Shown piece by piece: positions 32,880-44,147 of a stretch of 64,000 nt of DNA (positions are counted from its first letter, which is position 1; every line of letters starts with the position of its first letter). The position numbers and the translations under genes are program-made. A model generated the notes under the pieces. The model did not search any database, was not told the origin of the DNA, and worked only from the letters and a program-made list of their open reading frames with translations. This DNA is from Alloalcanivorax venustensis ISO4 (GTDB lineage: Bacteria > Pseudomonadota > Gammaproteobacteria > Pseudomonadales > Alcanivoracaceae): assembly GCF_015356855.1 (NCBI RefSeq), contig NZ_ARXR01000008.1:100113-164112 (forward strand), read 5' to 3'.

Positions 32880-33471
32880 ACGCCTGCTTGATATATGCAT
32901 ATCCGGTCTGGCCCTGCTGCTGTTGTCCCCGGTGCTGGTGGTGCTCGCCATACTGGTGCGGGTTAAGCTGGGCTCGCCGGTGTTGTTTCGTCAAACCCGG
33001 CCCGGCCTGCACGGCGAACCGTTCGAGATGATGAAGTTCCGCACCATGACCGATGGCCGAGATGCCAACGGTGAGCTGTTGCCGGACGACCAGCGGCTGG
33101 TTCCATTCGGTCGTTTTCTGCGCAGCTCCAGCCTGGACGAACTACCGGAGCTGCTCAACGTGCTGCGCGGTGACATGAGCCTGGTGGGGCCGCGTCCCCT
33201 GTTGATGGCCTATCTGCCGCTCTACAACGCCCACCAGCGCCGCCGTCATGAGGCGCGCCCCGGTATTACCGGCTGGGCGCAGATCAACGGTCGCAATAAC
33301 GTCACCTGGCAGGAAAAATTCGATCTGGATGTGTGGTATGTCGACCATGCGGGTCTGTGGCTGGATCTGAAAATACTGCTGCTCACGGCCTGGACGGTGC
33401 TGCGCCGCGACGGCGTTTCCAAGGACGGCCACGCCACCACGGACTATTTCAAAGGTAATGACGACGAATGA
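32872..33471 (+). CDS. PglC/WcaJ-type initiating sugar-phosphate transferase
   Basis: A 199-residue bacterial sugar transferase with a single N-terminal re-entrant hydrophobic helix (LDICISGLALLLLSPVLVVL), then MMKFRTM, RSSSLDELPELLNVLRGDMS, LVGPRPLL and RPGITGWAQINGRN. The compact monotopic form without extra helices matches PglC. These enzymes transfer a sugar-1-phosphate, typically a UDP-diamino-trideoxy sugar, to Und-P. ATG 32872 has AGGAGGG upstream and overlaps the GT4 gene. The next three sugar genes could supply its substrate. Confidence 0.9.
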   Translation: MLKRLLDICISGLALLLLSPVLVVLAILVRVKLGSPVLFRQTRPGLHGEPFEMMKFRTMTDGRDANGELLPDDQRLVPFGRFLRSSSLDELPELLNVLRGDMSLVGPRPLLMAYLPLYNAHQRRRHEARPGITGWAQINGRNNVTWQEKFDLDVWYVDHAGLWLDLKILLLTAWTVLRRDGVSKDGHATTDYFKGNDDE

Positions 33472-34247
33472 TTAACGTACTTTTCATGGGCCGCAAGCCC
33501 GTGGCCGCCAAGGCGCTCGCCTGGCTGCTGGAACGCGACGACGTTTCGGTGGTGGGTGTCATCACCGACAGTCACCTGGCGGTGTCTCCGACCAGCGAGG
33601 TGGCCCGCGATGCCGGCGTGCCGATACTCAGCCGTGAGGAGGTGGAGGCCGGGGTGACCGACGGCTCCTTGTCCGTGGATCTCGGGCTTTCCATGCTCTA
33701 CTGGCAGAAGATCCGCGCTCCTTTGCTGGAGCATTGCGGTCGAGGGGTGGTTAATTTCCATCCCGCGCCTCTGCCGGAATACAAAGGCACCGCCGGCTAT
33801 AACCTGGCGATTCTCGAAGACCTTCCCCGTTGGGCGGTATCCGCCCATTACGTGGATGAGGATATCGATACCGGCGAAATCATCCAGGTGCGTGAGTTCC
33901 CGGTGGATCGACAGCGCGAAACCGCCCGCACCCTGGAGGCCAAGGCGCAGCCCCTGCTGCTCGCCCAGTTCCAGGAGATCACAGAGCGACTATTGGCGAG
34001 CGAACAGCGCCTGGCCACCACGCCCAATACCGGTGGCCGCTACGTCAGCCGGGCACGGATGGAGGCGATGAAGGAGGTGAAGGAGGGCGATGACGTGGAG
34101 CGTAAAATTCGCGCCTTCTGGTTCCCTCCTTATGACGGCGCCTATAAAGTCATCAACGGGGTGAAGTGCACCCTGGTCAGCCGCACCATTCTGGAGTCCC
34201 TGGCCGACCCGTCCACCAGCAGCCTGTTTACCCAGCCCTCGGATTGA
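33468..34247 (+). CDS. Sugar-nucleotide N-formyltransferase
   Basis: A 259-residue protein of the methionyl-tRNA/sugar formyltransferase fold. The catalytic set is visible: Asn96 and His98 in NFHPAPLPEYKG, and Asp134 in DEDIDTGEI. The C-terminal RKIRAFWFPPYDGAYKVING matches sugar N-formyltransferases more than Fmt, and the protein is too short for Fmt. It uses N10-formyl-tetrahydrofolate to formylate an amino sugar nucleotide. Being coupled to a PglC-type transferase (4-bp overlap) and followed by an aminotransferase, it probably acts on a UDP-4-amino-4,6-dideoxy sugar. Confidence 0.87.
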   Translation: MINVLFMGRKPVAAKALAWLLERDDVSVVGVITDSHLAVSPTSEVARDAGVPILSREEVEAGVTDGSLSVDLGLSMLYWQKIRAPLLEHCGRGVVNFHPAPLPEYKGTAGYNLAILEDLPRWAVSAHYVDEDIDTGEIIQVREFPVDRQRETARTLEAKAQPLLLAQFQEITERLLASEQRLATTPNTGGRYVSRARMEAMKEVKEGDDVERKIRAFWFPPYDGAYKVINGVKCTLVSRTILESLADPSTSSLFTQPSD

Positions 34248-34251
34248 ATCT

Positions 34252-35427
34252 ATGTTGAACGGACCTTTCCCGCCCTGGCCGAGCTATAGCGAGGAAGAAG
34301 CGGACGCCGCCCGCCGGGTGCTGCTCTCCAACCGGGTCAACTACTGGACCGGTGAAGAGGGGCGTCATTTCGAGCGCGAGTTCGCCGCTTTTGCCGGCAC
34401 CGAGCATGCGGTGGCCGTGGCGAACGGGACCCTGGCGCTGGATCTCGCGCTGCGTGGGCTGGACATCGGCCCGGGCGATGAGGTGATTGTCCCCCCGCGC
34501 ACCTATCTCGCCACTGCCAGCGCGGTGGTGAACGCCGGCGCCCGGCCGGTATTCGCCGACGTGGACCGGGATTCCCAGAATCTCACCGCCGCCACTGTGG
34601 CGGCGGCACTGACGCCGGCGACGAAAGCCATCCTGTGCGTGCATCTGGGCGGCTGGCCCTGCGATATGGACGCCCTGGGCGCGCTGGCGGAAGAACACGG
34701 GCTGTGGCTGATCGAGGACTGCGCCCAGGCCCATGGCGCCACCTGGAAAGGCCGCCCGGTGGGCAGTCTGGGACATGTGGGCTGCTGGTCGTTCTGCCAG
34801 GATAAGATTATGACCACGGGCGGCGAGGGCGGCATGGTCACCACCAACGATGCGGCGCTGTGGTCGCGGATGTGGAGTCTCAAGGACCACGGCAAGAGCT
34901 GGGAGGCGGTCTACGAGCGTGACCATCCCCCCGGTTTTCGCTGGCTGCACGAAAGCTTCGGCCATAACTGGCGACTCACCGAAATGCAGGCGGCCATCGG
35001 CCGCATTCAGCTACAGCGCATGGGCGAGTGGACCCGGCGCAGACAGGCACATTGTCAGACCCTGTGGGAGGCCGGCCGGCGTCTGCCGGGCCTGCGCGTC
35101 CCGGCACTGCCGGAAGCCGCGGCGCACGCCGGGTATAAAGGCTATGTGTTCGTGGAGCCGGAAGCATTGAACCCGGGCTGGAGCCGTGACCGGATCATGA
35201 CCGCCGTGGTGGAGCGGGGCGTGCCATGCTTCTCCGGGTCCTGTTCCGAAGTGTACCTGGAGCGCTGTTTCCAGGACGCGGGGCTGGCGCCCGCACGGCC
35301 CCTGCCGGTGGCCCGTGAGCTCGGCGAGACCAGTCTTATGTTCTTGGTTCATCCCACCCTGGAGGACGCCCACATGCAACGCACCGTGGACGCTCTCGGT
35401 GAGGTAATGAACGAGGCCGCCCGCTGA
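34252..35427 (+). CDS. DegT/DnrJ/EryC1/StrS sugar aminotransferase
   Basis: A 391-residue PLP enzyme of the DegT family: VAVANGTLALDLALRGLDIG, EVIVPPRTYLATASAVVNAG, IEDCAQAHGATWKGRPVGSL, and the lysine motif FCQDKIMTTGGEGGMVTTND, with Lys at about residue 184. It would aminate the 4-keto sugar made by the WbpM-type dehydratase (36289), giving the substrate of the formyltransferase just upstream. It shares one base with the next gene. Confidence 0.9.
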   Translation: MLNGPFPPWPSYSEEEADAARRVLLSNRVNYWTGEEGRHFEREFAAFAGTEHAVAVANGTLALDLALRGLDIGPGDEVIVPPRTYLATASAVVNAGARPVFADVDRDSQNLTAATVAAALTPATKAILCVHLGGWPCDMDALGALAEEHGLWLIEDCAQAHGATWKGRPVGSLGHVGCWSFCQDKIMTTGGEGGMVTTNDAALWSRMWSLKDHGKSWEAVYERDHPPGFRWLHESFGHNWRLTEMQAAIGRIQLQRMGEWTRRRQAHCQTLWEAGRRLPGLRVPALPEAAAHAGYKGYVFVEPEALNPGWSRDRIMTAVVERGVPCFSGSCSEVYLERCFQDAGLAPARPLPVARELGETSLMFLVHPTLEDAHMQRTVDALGEVMNEAAR

Positions 35428-36209
35428 TGTCCTTCCAGCTGACCAAGCTGGCGGGCGCGCTGTTGATGCCGCTGCCGCTGATTCTTGGTCTGCTGATCCT
35501 CGGTTTGGTGCTGTTGTACCTGAACCGTGCCCGCCGGCTGAGTCTGGTGGCGCTTACGTCCGGGACGCTCCTGCTGTTGCTGTTGTCGGTGCCGCTGCTG
35601 CCTCGACAGGCTGCCACCGCCATAGAGAACGACTACCCGCGTCTCTGGATGCCGCCGGACGCTTCCTGGGTGGTGGTGCTCGGCGCGGGCTCGCGGCCCG
35701 ACCCGTCTTTATCTCCGGTGAGCCGCCTGTCCACGAACTCCCTGCACCGACTGGCCGAGGGGGTGCGGCTTTACCGGCAGTTGCCGGCGGCGACATTGAT
35801 CGTGACCGGAGGTGTACCGGATGTCACCGAGCACACCTTGACCACGGCGGACGATCTGGCAACCGTGGCGGCGTCCTGGGGCGTGCCGCCGGAAGCTATT
35901 TTGCGTGCCCGCGAGCCGGTCAATACTGAAGCTGAGGCGGACGCGGTGGCGCGCTGGGTAAAACCCGGCGAACTTATGATTCTGGTGACCTCGGCCCTGC
36001 ATATGCGCCGTGCGGTGGCACTGTTCGACGAAAAAGGGCTGGCGGTGGTGCCGGCGCCTACTCAGGGTCTGGTGCCGGACGGTGTGGTCGGCAATCAGAT
36101 ACCCAGATCAGGCAACATCAGTCTTATGGAACGAAGTCTCAAAGAGATCATCGGCCTGTGGTGGGCGAGGCTGAGGGGGGAGGCCGGGGCGCCGCGGGAG
36201 ACCGAGTAG
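35427..36209 (+). CDS. ElyC/YdcF-family membrane protein (DUF218)
   Basis: A 260-residue protein with two N-terminal membrane helices (LAGALLMPLPLILGLLILGL and SLVALTSGTLLLLLLSVPLL) and a periplasmic DUF218 domain: WVVVLGAGSRPD, ATLIVTGGVPD, EPVNTEAEADAV, ILVTSALHMRRAVALF, and the C-terminal S-L-M-E-R-S-L-K-E-I-I-G. This matches ElyC-type proteins, linked in E. coli to envelope integrity and Und-P-dependent pathways. Its place in a polysaccharide operon fits a role in lipid-carrier or envelope homeostasis. Confidence 0.85.
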   Translation: MSFQLTKLAGALLMPLPLILGLLILGLVLLYLNRARRLSLVALTSGTLLLLLLSVPLLPRQAATAIENDYPRLWMPPDASWVVVLGAGSRPDPSLSPVSRLSTNSLHRLAEGVRLYRQLPAATLIVTGGVPDVTEHTLTTADDLATVAASWGVPPEAILRAREPVNTEAEADAVARWVKPGELMILVTSALHMRRAVALFDEKGLAVVPAPTQGLVPDGVVGNQIPRSGNISLMERSLKEIIGLWWARLRGEAGAPRETE

Positions 36210-36288
36210 CTGAAGCGCCTGCTGCCAAGATGCGCTAACCTTGCTTGTAAGGTGTGTATCGGGTGAAGATGCGCGCCGCCGGCCCCGG

Positions 36289-38281
<1,993 letters not shown>

Positions 38282-38283
<2 letters not shown>

Positions 38284-38306
38284 AAAAGGGCGCCATAAAG
38301 GCGCCC
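38282..38306 (-). terminator. Intrinsic terminator reading the minus strand
   Basis: On the minus strand: GGGCGCC-TTTAT-GGCGCCC followed by TTTTTTA. The stem is perfect (38288-38306) and the T-run lies on the wbpM side, so it stops minus-strand transcripts entering the end of wbpM. The plus-strand reading has no T-run. Confidence 0.65.
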
Positions 38307-38489
38307 CGGGCTCGAAGTGACGGAGACTCTTAAGACATCACTACGATACTTCGCGGTCCGGCCACGTCCCTGTCGTTACTGTCCATTCCGCGAAGCGCAA
38401 GAGCCTGCCACTATGAGACTCCGGTCTCAATTCACAGCCTGATACTTTCTGTATACCCCCTGCCTGCTCCCTGCCTTCTTCCCGTCCAT

Positions 38490-38511
38490 AAAAAAGGCGC
38501 CCGTGGGCGCC
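38490..38511 (-). terminator. Second minus-strand intrinsic terminator
   Basis: On the minus strand: GGCGCCC-AC-GGGCGCC followed by TTTTTTAT. Its stem sequence is the same as that of the terminator at 38282. There is no annotated minus-strand gene upstream, so it implies an unannotated transcript. The interval 38307-38489 holds no convincing open frame. Confidence 0.65.
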
Positions 38512-38561
38512 TGAAGTCACACAAAACGACTGTGAAACGATGCCCCGGGGCCTACGGGAAG
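38490..38561 (-). ncRNA. Candidate small RNA upstream of galU (speculative)
   Basis: A minus-strand transcript of about 70 nt would run from a possible start near 38561 (behind a TATCTT-like -10 at 38567-38572) to the terminator at 38490. No open frame of useful size is present. A perfect CRP/Vfr-type box lies upstream at 38603-38618, although its centre falls near -49, not a standard class I or II position. The terminator is the strongest evidence; the promoter is weak. Confidence 0.25.
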
Positions 38562-38602
38562 GGGGTAAGATAACCCCGGGACACTCTGGAATTCTGGCAT
38601 TT

Positions 38603-38618
38603 TGTGATGTGTATCACA
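38603..38618. promoter_or_regulatory. CRP/Vfr-type binding site
   Basis: TGTGA-TGTGTA-TCACA, a perfect match to both conserved half sites of the CRP consensus. It lies 142 bases before galU and could serve galU, the candidate minus-strand RNA, or both. Confidence 0.6.
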
Positions 38619-38759
38619 ATATTAAACTCCTTTACTGATGGGCAGGTGTGGCCGTGATACCTCGACAACTGACATTTGCAGCGGCATGCTTTGCTCCCGC
38701 GCTTGGTGGCGTCCCGATTCGGTTGGGCGCCTTATTCTGACAAGGAGGTAAGCGACCCC

Positions 38760-39722
38760 GTGATTCGTAAAGCGGTGATTCCCGTGGCCGGCTTCGGCAC
38801 CCGCATGCTGCCGGCGTCCAAGTCGATCCCCAAAGAGATGCTGCCGGTGGTGGACCGGCCGGCCATCGCCTATGTGGTGGACGAAGCGGTGCGCGCGGGC
38901 ATTACCGAAATCATTCTGGTCAGCCACGCCAGCAAGAGCGCGGTGGAGAATTATTTCGACGGCCATCCGGAGCTGGAAGCGCAGCTGGAAGCCAAGGGCA
39001 AGACCGACCTGCTGGAGCAGGTGCGCCACCCGCTGCCGGACGGCGTGCAGGTGGTGAGCGTGCGCCAGGGGCCGCCGCTGGGCCTGGGCCACGCGGTGCA
39101 CGCCGCCCACCAGCTGGTGGGCGATGAGCCGTTCGTGGTGATTCTGCCCGACGTGCTGGTGGACGCGCTGGACGACACCGACGACCTGACCGCCATGGTG
39201 CGCCGCTTCGAGGAGAGCGGCGCCGCCCAGATCATGGTGGAGGCGGTGCCCGACGACCGCGTCGACCAGTACGGCATCGCCGAGCTGGACGGCCCATCGC
39301 CGGCGCCGGGGGCGAGCGCGCCGATGCGCGCGGTGGTGGAGAAGCCCAAGCCCGCTAACGCGCCCTCCAACCTGTCGGTGGTGGGCCGCTATGTGCTGCC
39401 CGCGGGCATCATGGGCCTGCTCGCCGAGACCGCGCCGGGCGCCGGCGGCGAGATCCAGCTCACCGATGCGATCGCCGACCTGATCGCCCGCCAGCCGGTG
39501 GAAGCCTACGCCATGCGCGGCCGCACCTTCGACTGCGGCAGCAAGGCCGGCTACCTCCAGGCGATCCTCCACTACGCCGCCAAGGACCCTGATCTGGCAG
39601 AGATCGTTGTGGGAGCGGGCCTTGTGGGAGCGGGCCCAGCCCGCGAAAGGGAGCAAAGCGACCGGCAGGATCCCAGAGCCCCCTCTAAAGACGCTCCGTC
39701 AGGCGATGGGAGCAGGGACTAG
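38760..39722 (+). CDS. galU: UTP-glucose-1-phosphate uridylyltransferase with repeat-derived tail
   Basis: A 320-residue enzyme: VIPVAGFGTRMLPASKSIPK, EMLPVVDRPAIAYVVDEAV, GQG-like GPPLGLGHAV, ILPDVLVD, and EIQLTDAIADLI, as in GalU. It makes UDP-glucose for the polysaccharide block and for galE. It starts at GTG with AAGGAGG upstream. The normal GalU end is reached near residue 282; the last ~38 residues (GAGLVGAGPAREREQS...) are translated from a REP-like element at 39608-39683. This tail is unlikely to be functional. Confidence 0.93.
   Translation: MIRKAVIPVAGFGTRMLPASKSIPKEMLPVVDRPAIAYVVDEAVRAGITEIILVSHASKSAVENYFDGHPELEAQLEAKGKTDLLEQVRHPLPDGVQVVSVRQGPPLGLGHAVHAAHQLVGDEPFVVILPDVLVDALDDTDDLTAMVRRFEESGAAQIMVEAVPDDRVDQYGIAELDGPSPAPGASAPMRAVVEKPKPANAPSNLSVVGRYVLPAGIMGLLAETAPGAGGEIQLTDAIADLIARQPVEAYAMRGRTFDCGSKAGYLQAILHYAAKDPDLAEIVVGAGLVGAGPAREREQSDRQDPRAPSKDAPSGDGSRD
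39608..39683 (+). repeat. REP-like element inside the 3' end of galU
   Basis: A partial head GTGGGAGCGGGC is followed by a full copy GTGGGAGCGGGC-CCA-GCCCGCGAAAGG, then GGGAGCAAAGCGACC and CGGCAGGATCCCAGAG. The second hairpin is damaged (GCGACC instead of GCTCCC). It is read in frame as the galU tail. Confidence 0.8.
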
Positions 39723-39724
39723 CC

Positions 39725-41005
39725 ATGCGAATCGATGTGTTCGGCGATACGCTCTGTGCGTCCGTGACCGCCGCCGCCTTGGCGCAGAGCGGCCATGAGG
39801 TGTGCTGGTTCATCCCCGAGGGCCGGGTGCTGGACGCGGTCAACGAGGGCCGGGTGCCGTACCGCGAGCCGGGGCTCGGCGAGCTGCTCGGTGAGCAGCG
39901 TGCCGCCGGGCGGCTGCGCTGCGAGCCGATGACGCTGAACGGCGCGCCGGCGGCGCCGGCGGTGTTCCTGGCGCTGCAGCCCGGCGCCCAGGCGCTGGCC
40001 GGGGAGATCGCCGACTGGCTGGCCGGGTCCGGCGCCTGCGGTCTGCTGGTCAACCAGAGCGTGTTCCCGGTGGGCACCAGCGAGGCCCTGCAGGGGCGGC
40101 TCGCCGAGGCGCGCAGCCCGGCGCGGGTGGTGGCGCTGCCGGAGACCCTGCAGGAAGGCGTGGCGATCGACAGCTTCCTGCGCCCGCACCATATTCTGCT
40201 GGGCTGCGACGACCCCCAGGCGGAAACCCTGATGCGCGAGATCCTGCGCCCGTTCAACCGGCGCCGCGATGTGATCCGCGTGATGGGCCTGCGCGAAGCG
40301 GAATTCACCAAGCTGGCGATCAGTGGCATGCTCGCCACCCGGCTCAGCTATATGAACGACATGGCGCTGCTGGCGGAGCAGCTCGACGTGGACATCGACA
40401 CGGTGCGCCAGGGCGTCGGTTCCGACCCGCGCATCGGCGAAGCCTATCTGTACGCGGGCTGCGGTTTCGGCGGCTCCGGTTTCAGCCGCGACGTGATGAG
40501 CCTCACCGACACCCTGCGCAGCAAGGAAGTGAGCGCCAAGCTGCTGGAACAGGTGATGGAGATCAACGAGCGCCAGAAGGAGGTGCTGTTCCGGCGCTTC
40601 TGGCGCCACTTCGAAGGCGAAGTGGCCGGGCGCCGGGTGGCGATCTGGGGCGCCGCCTTTAAGCCCGGCTCCGACCGGGTGGACAACGGCCCGGCGCTGA
40701 AGCTGATCGAGGCGCTGTGGGCCCAGGACGTGCAGGTGCACGTGCACGACCCGCTGGCGCTGCCGGAACTGGAGGCCTGGGCCGGTGGCCACCCGGATCT
40801 GATTCTGCACGACGACCCCTATCAGGCGGCGGCGGAGGCGGATGCGCTGATGCTGGTGACCGAGTGGAAACAGTACTGGAGCCCGGACTGGTCGCGCCTG
40901 CGCGACAGCATGGGCACGCCGCTGATCCTGGATGGGCGTAATATTTACGACCCCGACTATGTGCGCGGCCAGGGTCTGCTGTATCACGGCATCGGCCGGG
41001 GCTGA
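39725..41005 (+). CDS. UDP-glucose/GDP-mannose dehydrogenase paralog lacking the catalytic Cys
   Basis: A 426-residue protein with the full three-domain layout of the family: [25 protein letters not shown], the helix with Lys196 ([20 protein letters not shown]), [31 protein letters not shown] and [10 protein letters not shown]. Key differences: the nucleotide-binding loop is FGDTLCAS rather than GxGYVG, the conserved Asn of the lysine helix is Ser200, and the catalytic Cys is Gly252 (codon GGT). A nearby Cys246 is not at the usual place. It probably cannot complete normal four-electron oxidation to a uronate. It starts 2 bp after galU. Confidence 0.82.
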   Translation: MRIDVFGDTLCASVTAAALAQSGHEVCWFIPEGRVLDAVNEGRVPYREPGLGELLGEQRAAGRLRCEPMTLNGAPAAPAVFLALQPGAQALAGEIADWLAGSGACGLLVNQSVFPVGTSEALQGRLAEARSPARVVALPETLQEGVAIDSFLRPHHILLGCDDPQAETLMREILRPFNRRRDVIRVMGLREAEFTKLAISGMLATRLSYMNDMALLAEQLDVDIDTVRQGVGSDPRIGEAYLYAGCGFGGSGFSRDVMSLTDTLRSKEVSAKLLEQVMEINERQKEVLFRRFWRHFEGEVAGRRVAIWGAAFKPGSDRVDNGPALKLIEALWAQDVQVHVHDPLALPELEAWAGGHPDLILHDDPYQAAAEADALMLVTEWKQYWSPDWSRLRDSMGTPLILDGRNIYDPDYVRGQGLLYHGIGRG

Positions 41006-41039
41006 CCCGCCGCCGAGCGAGACGAAGAGGAAAGACAGG

Positions 41040-42671
41040 ATGTTGCCCGACCACTTCAGCGCCGCGGAACGGCCGGTGCGCCAGGCCCTGGCGGACCACG
41101 CCGGCAAGGCGCGCCACTGGCACCTGGCGGATCTGTTCGCCGACGACGCCGGGCGTTTCGAGACGCTCAGCCGGGAGTGCTGCGGCCTGCTGGTGGACTA
41201 CAGCAAGCAGCGCCTGACCGGCGAGACCCTGGATCTGCTGCGGGAACTGGCCCGCGCCCGCGACCTGGAGGGCTGGATCCGCGCCCTGTTCGAGGGCAGC
41301 GACGTGAACTGGACCGAAGCGCGCCCGGCGCTGCACTGGCGTCTGCGCGAGCAGGCCGCCGCCGCGCCGGAGGTGCACGACCAGCTGGCGCGCATGGGCG
41401 AGATCGTCGACCAGGTTCTGCGCGGCCAGTGGCGCGGCTGCCACGGCGACGCCATCACCGACGTGGTCAACGTGGGCGTGGGCGGCTCGGACCTGGGGCC
41501 GCTGATGGCGTCCTACGCGCTGGCTGATTTCCGCCCGGAGCACGGCCGCCGGCCCAACCTGCATTTCGTGTCGTCCATGGACGGCAGCCAGATCGCGCCG
41601 CTGCTCAATGATCTCAACCCGGCCACCACGCTGATCGTGGTGTCGTCCAAATCCTTCACCACCCTGGATACCCTGGCCAACGCGGAGACCGCCCGCGCCT
41701 GGCTGGAGCGGGCCTTCCCCGACCAGCAGCGGGCGCTGATGCGCTGCCATTTCGTGGGCGTGTCCGCCAACCCGGAAAAAATGAGCGAGTGGGGCATCCA
41801 CCCCTGCAACCAGCTGCTGTTCTGGGAATGGGTGGGCGGCCGCTTCTCGCTGTGGTCGGCGATCGGCCTGCCGATCGCGCTGACCGTGGGCATGCAGGGT
41901 TTCCACGAGCTGCTGGAAGGCGCCCGGGAGATGGACCGGCACTTCCGCGAGGCGCCGCTGGCGGACAACCTGCCGGTGATTCTCGGGCTGGTGGACGTCT
42001 GGAACATTAACTTCCTGGACATCACCGCCCGGGCGGTGCTGCCCTACGATGGCCGGCTCAAGCATTTTCCGTCCTACCTGGAACAGCTGGAGATGGAATC
42101 CAACGGCAAGTCGGTGACCCGCGACGGCACGCCGGTGGATTACCACACCTGCCCGGTGATCTGGGGCGAGGTGGGCTCCAACGCCCAGCATGCGTTCTAT
42201 CAGCTGCTGCATCAGGGCACCCAGCCGGTGGCCTGTGACTTTATCGTCGCCGGGCGCTATGTGCCGCCCCACGGCGATGCCGAAGGCGGCGAGCACCAGC
42301 GGCTGGCGCGCCAGCACCGGCTGACCCTGGCCAACTGCCTGGCGCAGTCGCGGCTGCTGGCGCTGGGCGGCCGGGCGCTGCCCGACGACCAGCACGACCA
42401 GCCCGCCTTCAAGCAGTACCGGGGCAACCAGCCCAGCACCACCCTGATGCTGGACGAGCTGTCGCCGCGCCGGCTGGGCAGCCTGGTGGCGCTCTACGAG
42501 CACAAGGTGTTCGTGGAATCGGTGCTGTGGGGCATCAACCCGTTCGACCAGTGGGGCGTGGAGATGGGCAAGGTGATCGCCCGCGACATGGTGCCGGTGC
42601 TGGAAACCGGCGACGGCCTGGACGGGCTGGACGCCTCCACCCGGGGCCTGGTGCGCCGCGCCCGCTCCTGA
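41040..42671 (+). CDS. pgi: Glucose-6-phosphate isomerase
   Basis: A 543-residue enzyme of standard Pgi length: [57 protein letters not shown], the catalytic Glu/His region [20 protein letters not shown], and [14 protein letters not shown]. It interconverts glucose-6-P and fructose-6-P and links central metabolism with the AlgC-GalU route. I chose ATG 41040 behind AGAGGAAAGACAGG; a longer frame from 40932 lies inside the upstream gene. Confidence 0.95.
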   Translation: MLPDHFSAAERPVRQALADHAGKARHWHLADLFADDAGRFETLSRECCGLLVDYSKQRLTGETLDLLRELARARDLEGWIRALFEGSDVNWTEARPALHWRLREQAAAAPEVHDQLARMGEIVDQVLRGQWRGCHGDAITDVVNVGVGGSDLGPLMASYALADFRPEHGRRPNLHFVSSMDGSQIAPLLNDLNPATTLIVVSSKSFTTLDTLANAETARAWLERAFPDQQRALMRCHFVGVSANPEKMSEWGIHPCNQLLFWEWVGGRFSLWSAIGLPIALTVGMQGFHELLEGAREMDRHFREAPLADNLPVILGLVDVWNINFLDITARAVLPYDGRLKHFPSYLEQLEMESNGKSVTRDGTPVDYHTCPVIWGEVGSNAQHAFYQLLHQGTQPVACDFIVAGRYVPPHGDAEGGEHQRLARQHRLTLANCLAQSRLLALGGRALPDDQHDQPAFKQYRGNQPSTTLMLDELSPRRLGSLVALYEHKVFVESVLWGINPFDQWGVEMGKVIARDMVPVLETGDGLDGLDASTRGLVRRARS

Positions 42672-42706
42672 CTTTTGACGCCAACGTTTTCGGTAAAGGA
42701 CACAGC

Positions 42707-44101
42707 ATGGCTTCCGATTTTTCCGCCTCCGAGCTTTCCGACTCCCTGTTCCGCGCCTACGACATCCGCGGCATCTTTGATGACACCCTGACCCTGGAGG
42801 CGGCGCGCCTGATCGGCCGCGCCATCGGTTCGGAAGTGCGCCGCCAGGGCGGTGACACCCTGGCGCTGGCCCGTGACGGCCGCCTGTCCGGCCCGGCCCT
42901 GCTGGATGCCCTGGCGGAAGGCGTGCAGGCCTGCGGCTGCGCGGTGGTGGACCTGGGCATGGTGCCCACGCCGGTGCTGTATTTCGCCACCTGGCACTAC
43001 CCGGGGGTCAATTCCGGGGTGATGGTCACCGGCAGCCACAACCCGCCGGACTACAACGGCTTCAAGATCGTGATCAACGGCACCACCCTGTCCGGCGACG
43101 CCATCCAGGCGCTCAAGCAGCGCATCCACGACCGGGATTTCAGCGAGGCGGACCGCCCCGCCGGCCGTGAGACGCGCGACGTGCTGCCGGCCTACCTGGA
43201 CGCGCTGCTGGCGCGCCACCGCGCGCCGCGCCCGCTCAAGGTGGTGGTGGATTGCGGCAACGGCGTGTCCGGCGTGATCGCGCCGCGCGCGCTGCGCGAG
43301 ATCGGCTATGACGTGGTGCCGCTGTTCGACGAGGTGGACGGCACCTTCCCCAACCACCACCCGGACCCGGGCGACCCGGAAAACCTGCGCGACCTGATGC
43401 GGGTGGTGGGGCAGGAGCGCGCCGACCTGGGCCTGGCCTTCGACGGCGACGGCGACCGGCTGGGCGTGGTGCTGCCCAACGGCACGGTGATCTACCCGGA
43501 CATTCTGCTGATGGCGCTGGCCGAGGACATGGTGGCCCGCCACCCGGGCGCCAAGGTGATCTTCGACGTGAAGTGCACCGGCGCCCTGTTCGAGGTGATC
43601 CGCGCCGCCGGCGGCGAGCCGGAAATGTGGCGCACCGGCCACTCGCTGATCAAAGCGCGCATGAAGGAGACCGGCGCGCTGCTGGCCGGCGAAATGAGCG
43701 GCCACATCTTCTTCGGCGAGAACTGGTACGGCTTCGACGACGGCCTGCTGGCGGCGGTGCGGCTGCTGGACGTGCTGGGCCGCCAGGAGCAGGACGCCCA
43801 GGCGTTTTTCGAGCGCTTCCCGGCGCTGTGCACCACCCCGGAGATCCCCATCGAGGTCACCGAAGAGAACAAATTCCGCATCGTCGAATACCTGCAGAGT
43901 GAAGTGGAGTGGGGCGAGGGCGCGCGCACCGTGCTGGACGGCATCCGCATGGACTACGAGGACGGCTGGGGCCTGTGCCGGGCGTCCAACACCTCGCCCA
44001 AGCTGGTGACCCGCTACGAGGCCCGCGACGAGCGTGCGCTGGACGCCATCCGCGCCCGCTTTGAGGCGGCCATCCGCGAGGCCATCGACGCCGTCGGCTG
44101 A
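42707..44101 (+). CDS. algC: Phosphomannomutase/phosphoglucomutase
   Basis: A 464-residue enzyme matching AlgC: FRAYDIRGIFDDTL, the phosphoserine loop GVMVTGSHNPPDYNGFK, metal loop AFDGDGDRLGVV, sugar-binding GEMSGHIFFGENWYGFDDG and the domain-4 phosphate loop LCRASNTSPKLVTRYEA. It converts mannose-6-P or glucose-6-P to the 1-phosphates used by GalU and GDP-mannose synthesis. ATG 42707 follows GTAAAGGA. It is followed by a shortened paralog. Confidence 0.94.
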   Translation: MASDFSASELSDSLFRAYDIRGIFDDTLTLEAARLIGRAIGSEVRRQGGDTLALARDGRLSGPALLDALAEGVQACGCAVVDLGMVPTPVLYFATWHYPGVNSGVMVTGSHNPPDYNGFKIVINGTTLSGDAIQALKQRIHDRDFSEADRPAGRETRDVLPAYLDALLARHRAPRPLKVVVDCGNGVSGVIAPRALREIGYDVVPLFDEVDGTFPNHHPDPGDPENLRDLMRVVGQERADLGLAFDGDGDRLGVVLPNGTVIYPDILLMALAEDMVARHPGAKVIFDVKCTGALFEVIRAAGGEPEMWRTGHSLIKARMKETGALLAGEMSGHIFFGENWYGFDDGLLAAVRLLDVLGRQEQDAQAFFERFPALCTTPEIPIEVTEENKFRIVEYLQSEVEWGEGARTVLDGIRMDYEDGWGLCRASNTSPKLVTRYEARDERALDAIRARFEAAIREAIDAVG

Positions 44102-44147
44102 TAACGGCCTTCCATCGGAAAATTGCAAAATCGAATCGGTTTGCGGC

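Noticed and set aside
38620..38760. Class II CRP-activated galU promoter
   Set aside because: The box is 142 bases before galU, and the only -10-like sequence next to it (TATTAA, 38620-38625) would put the box centre near -22, which is not an activating position.
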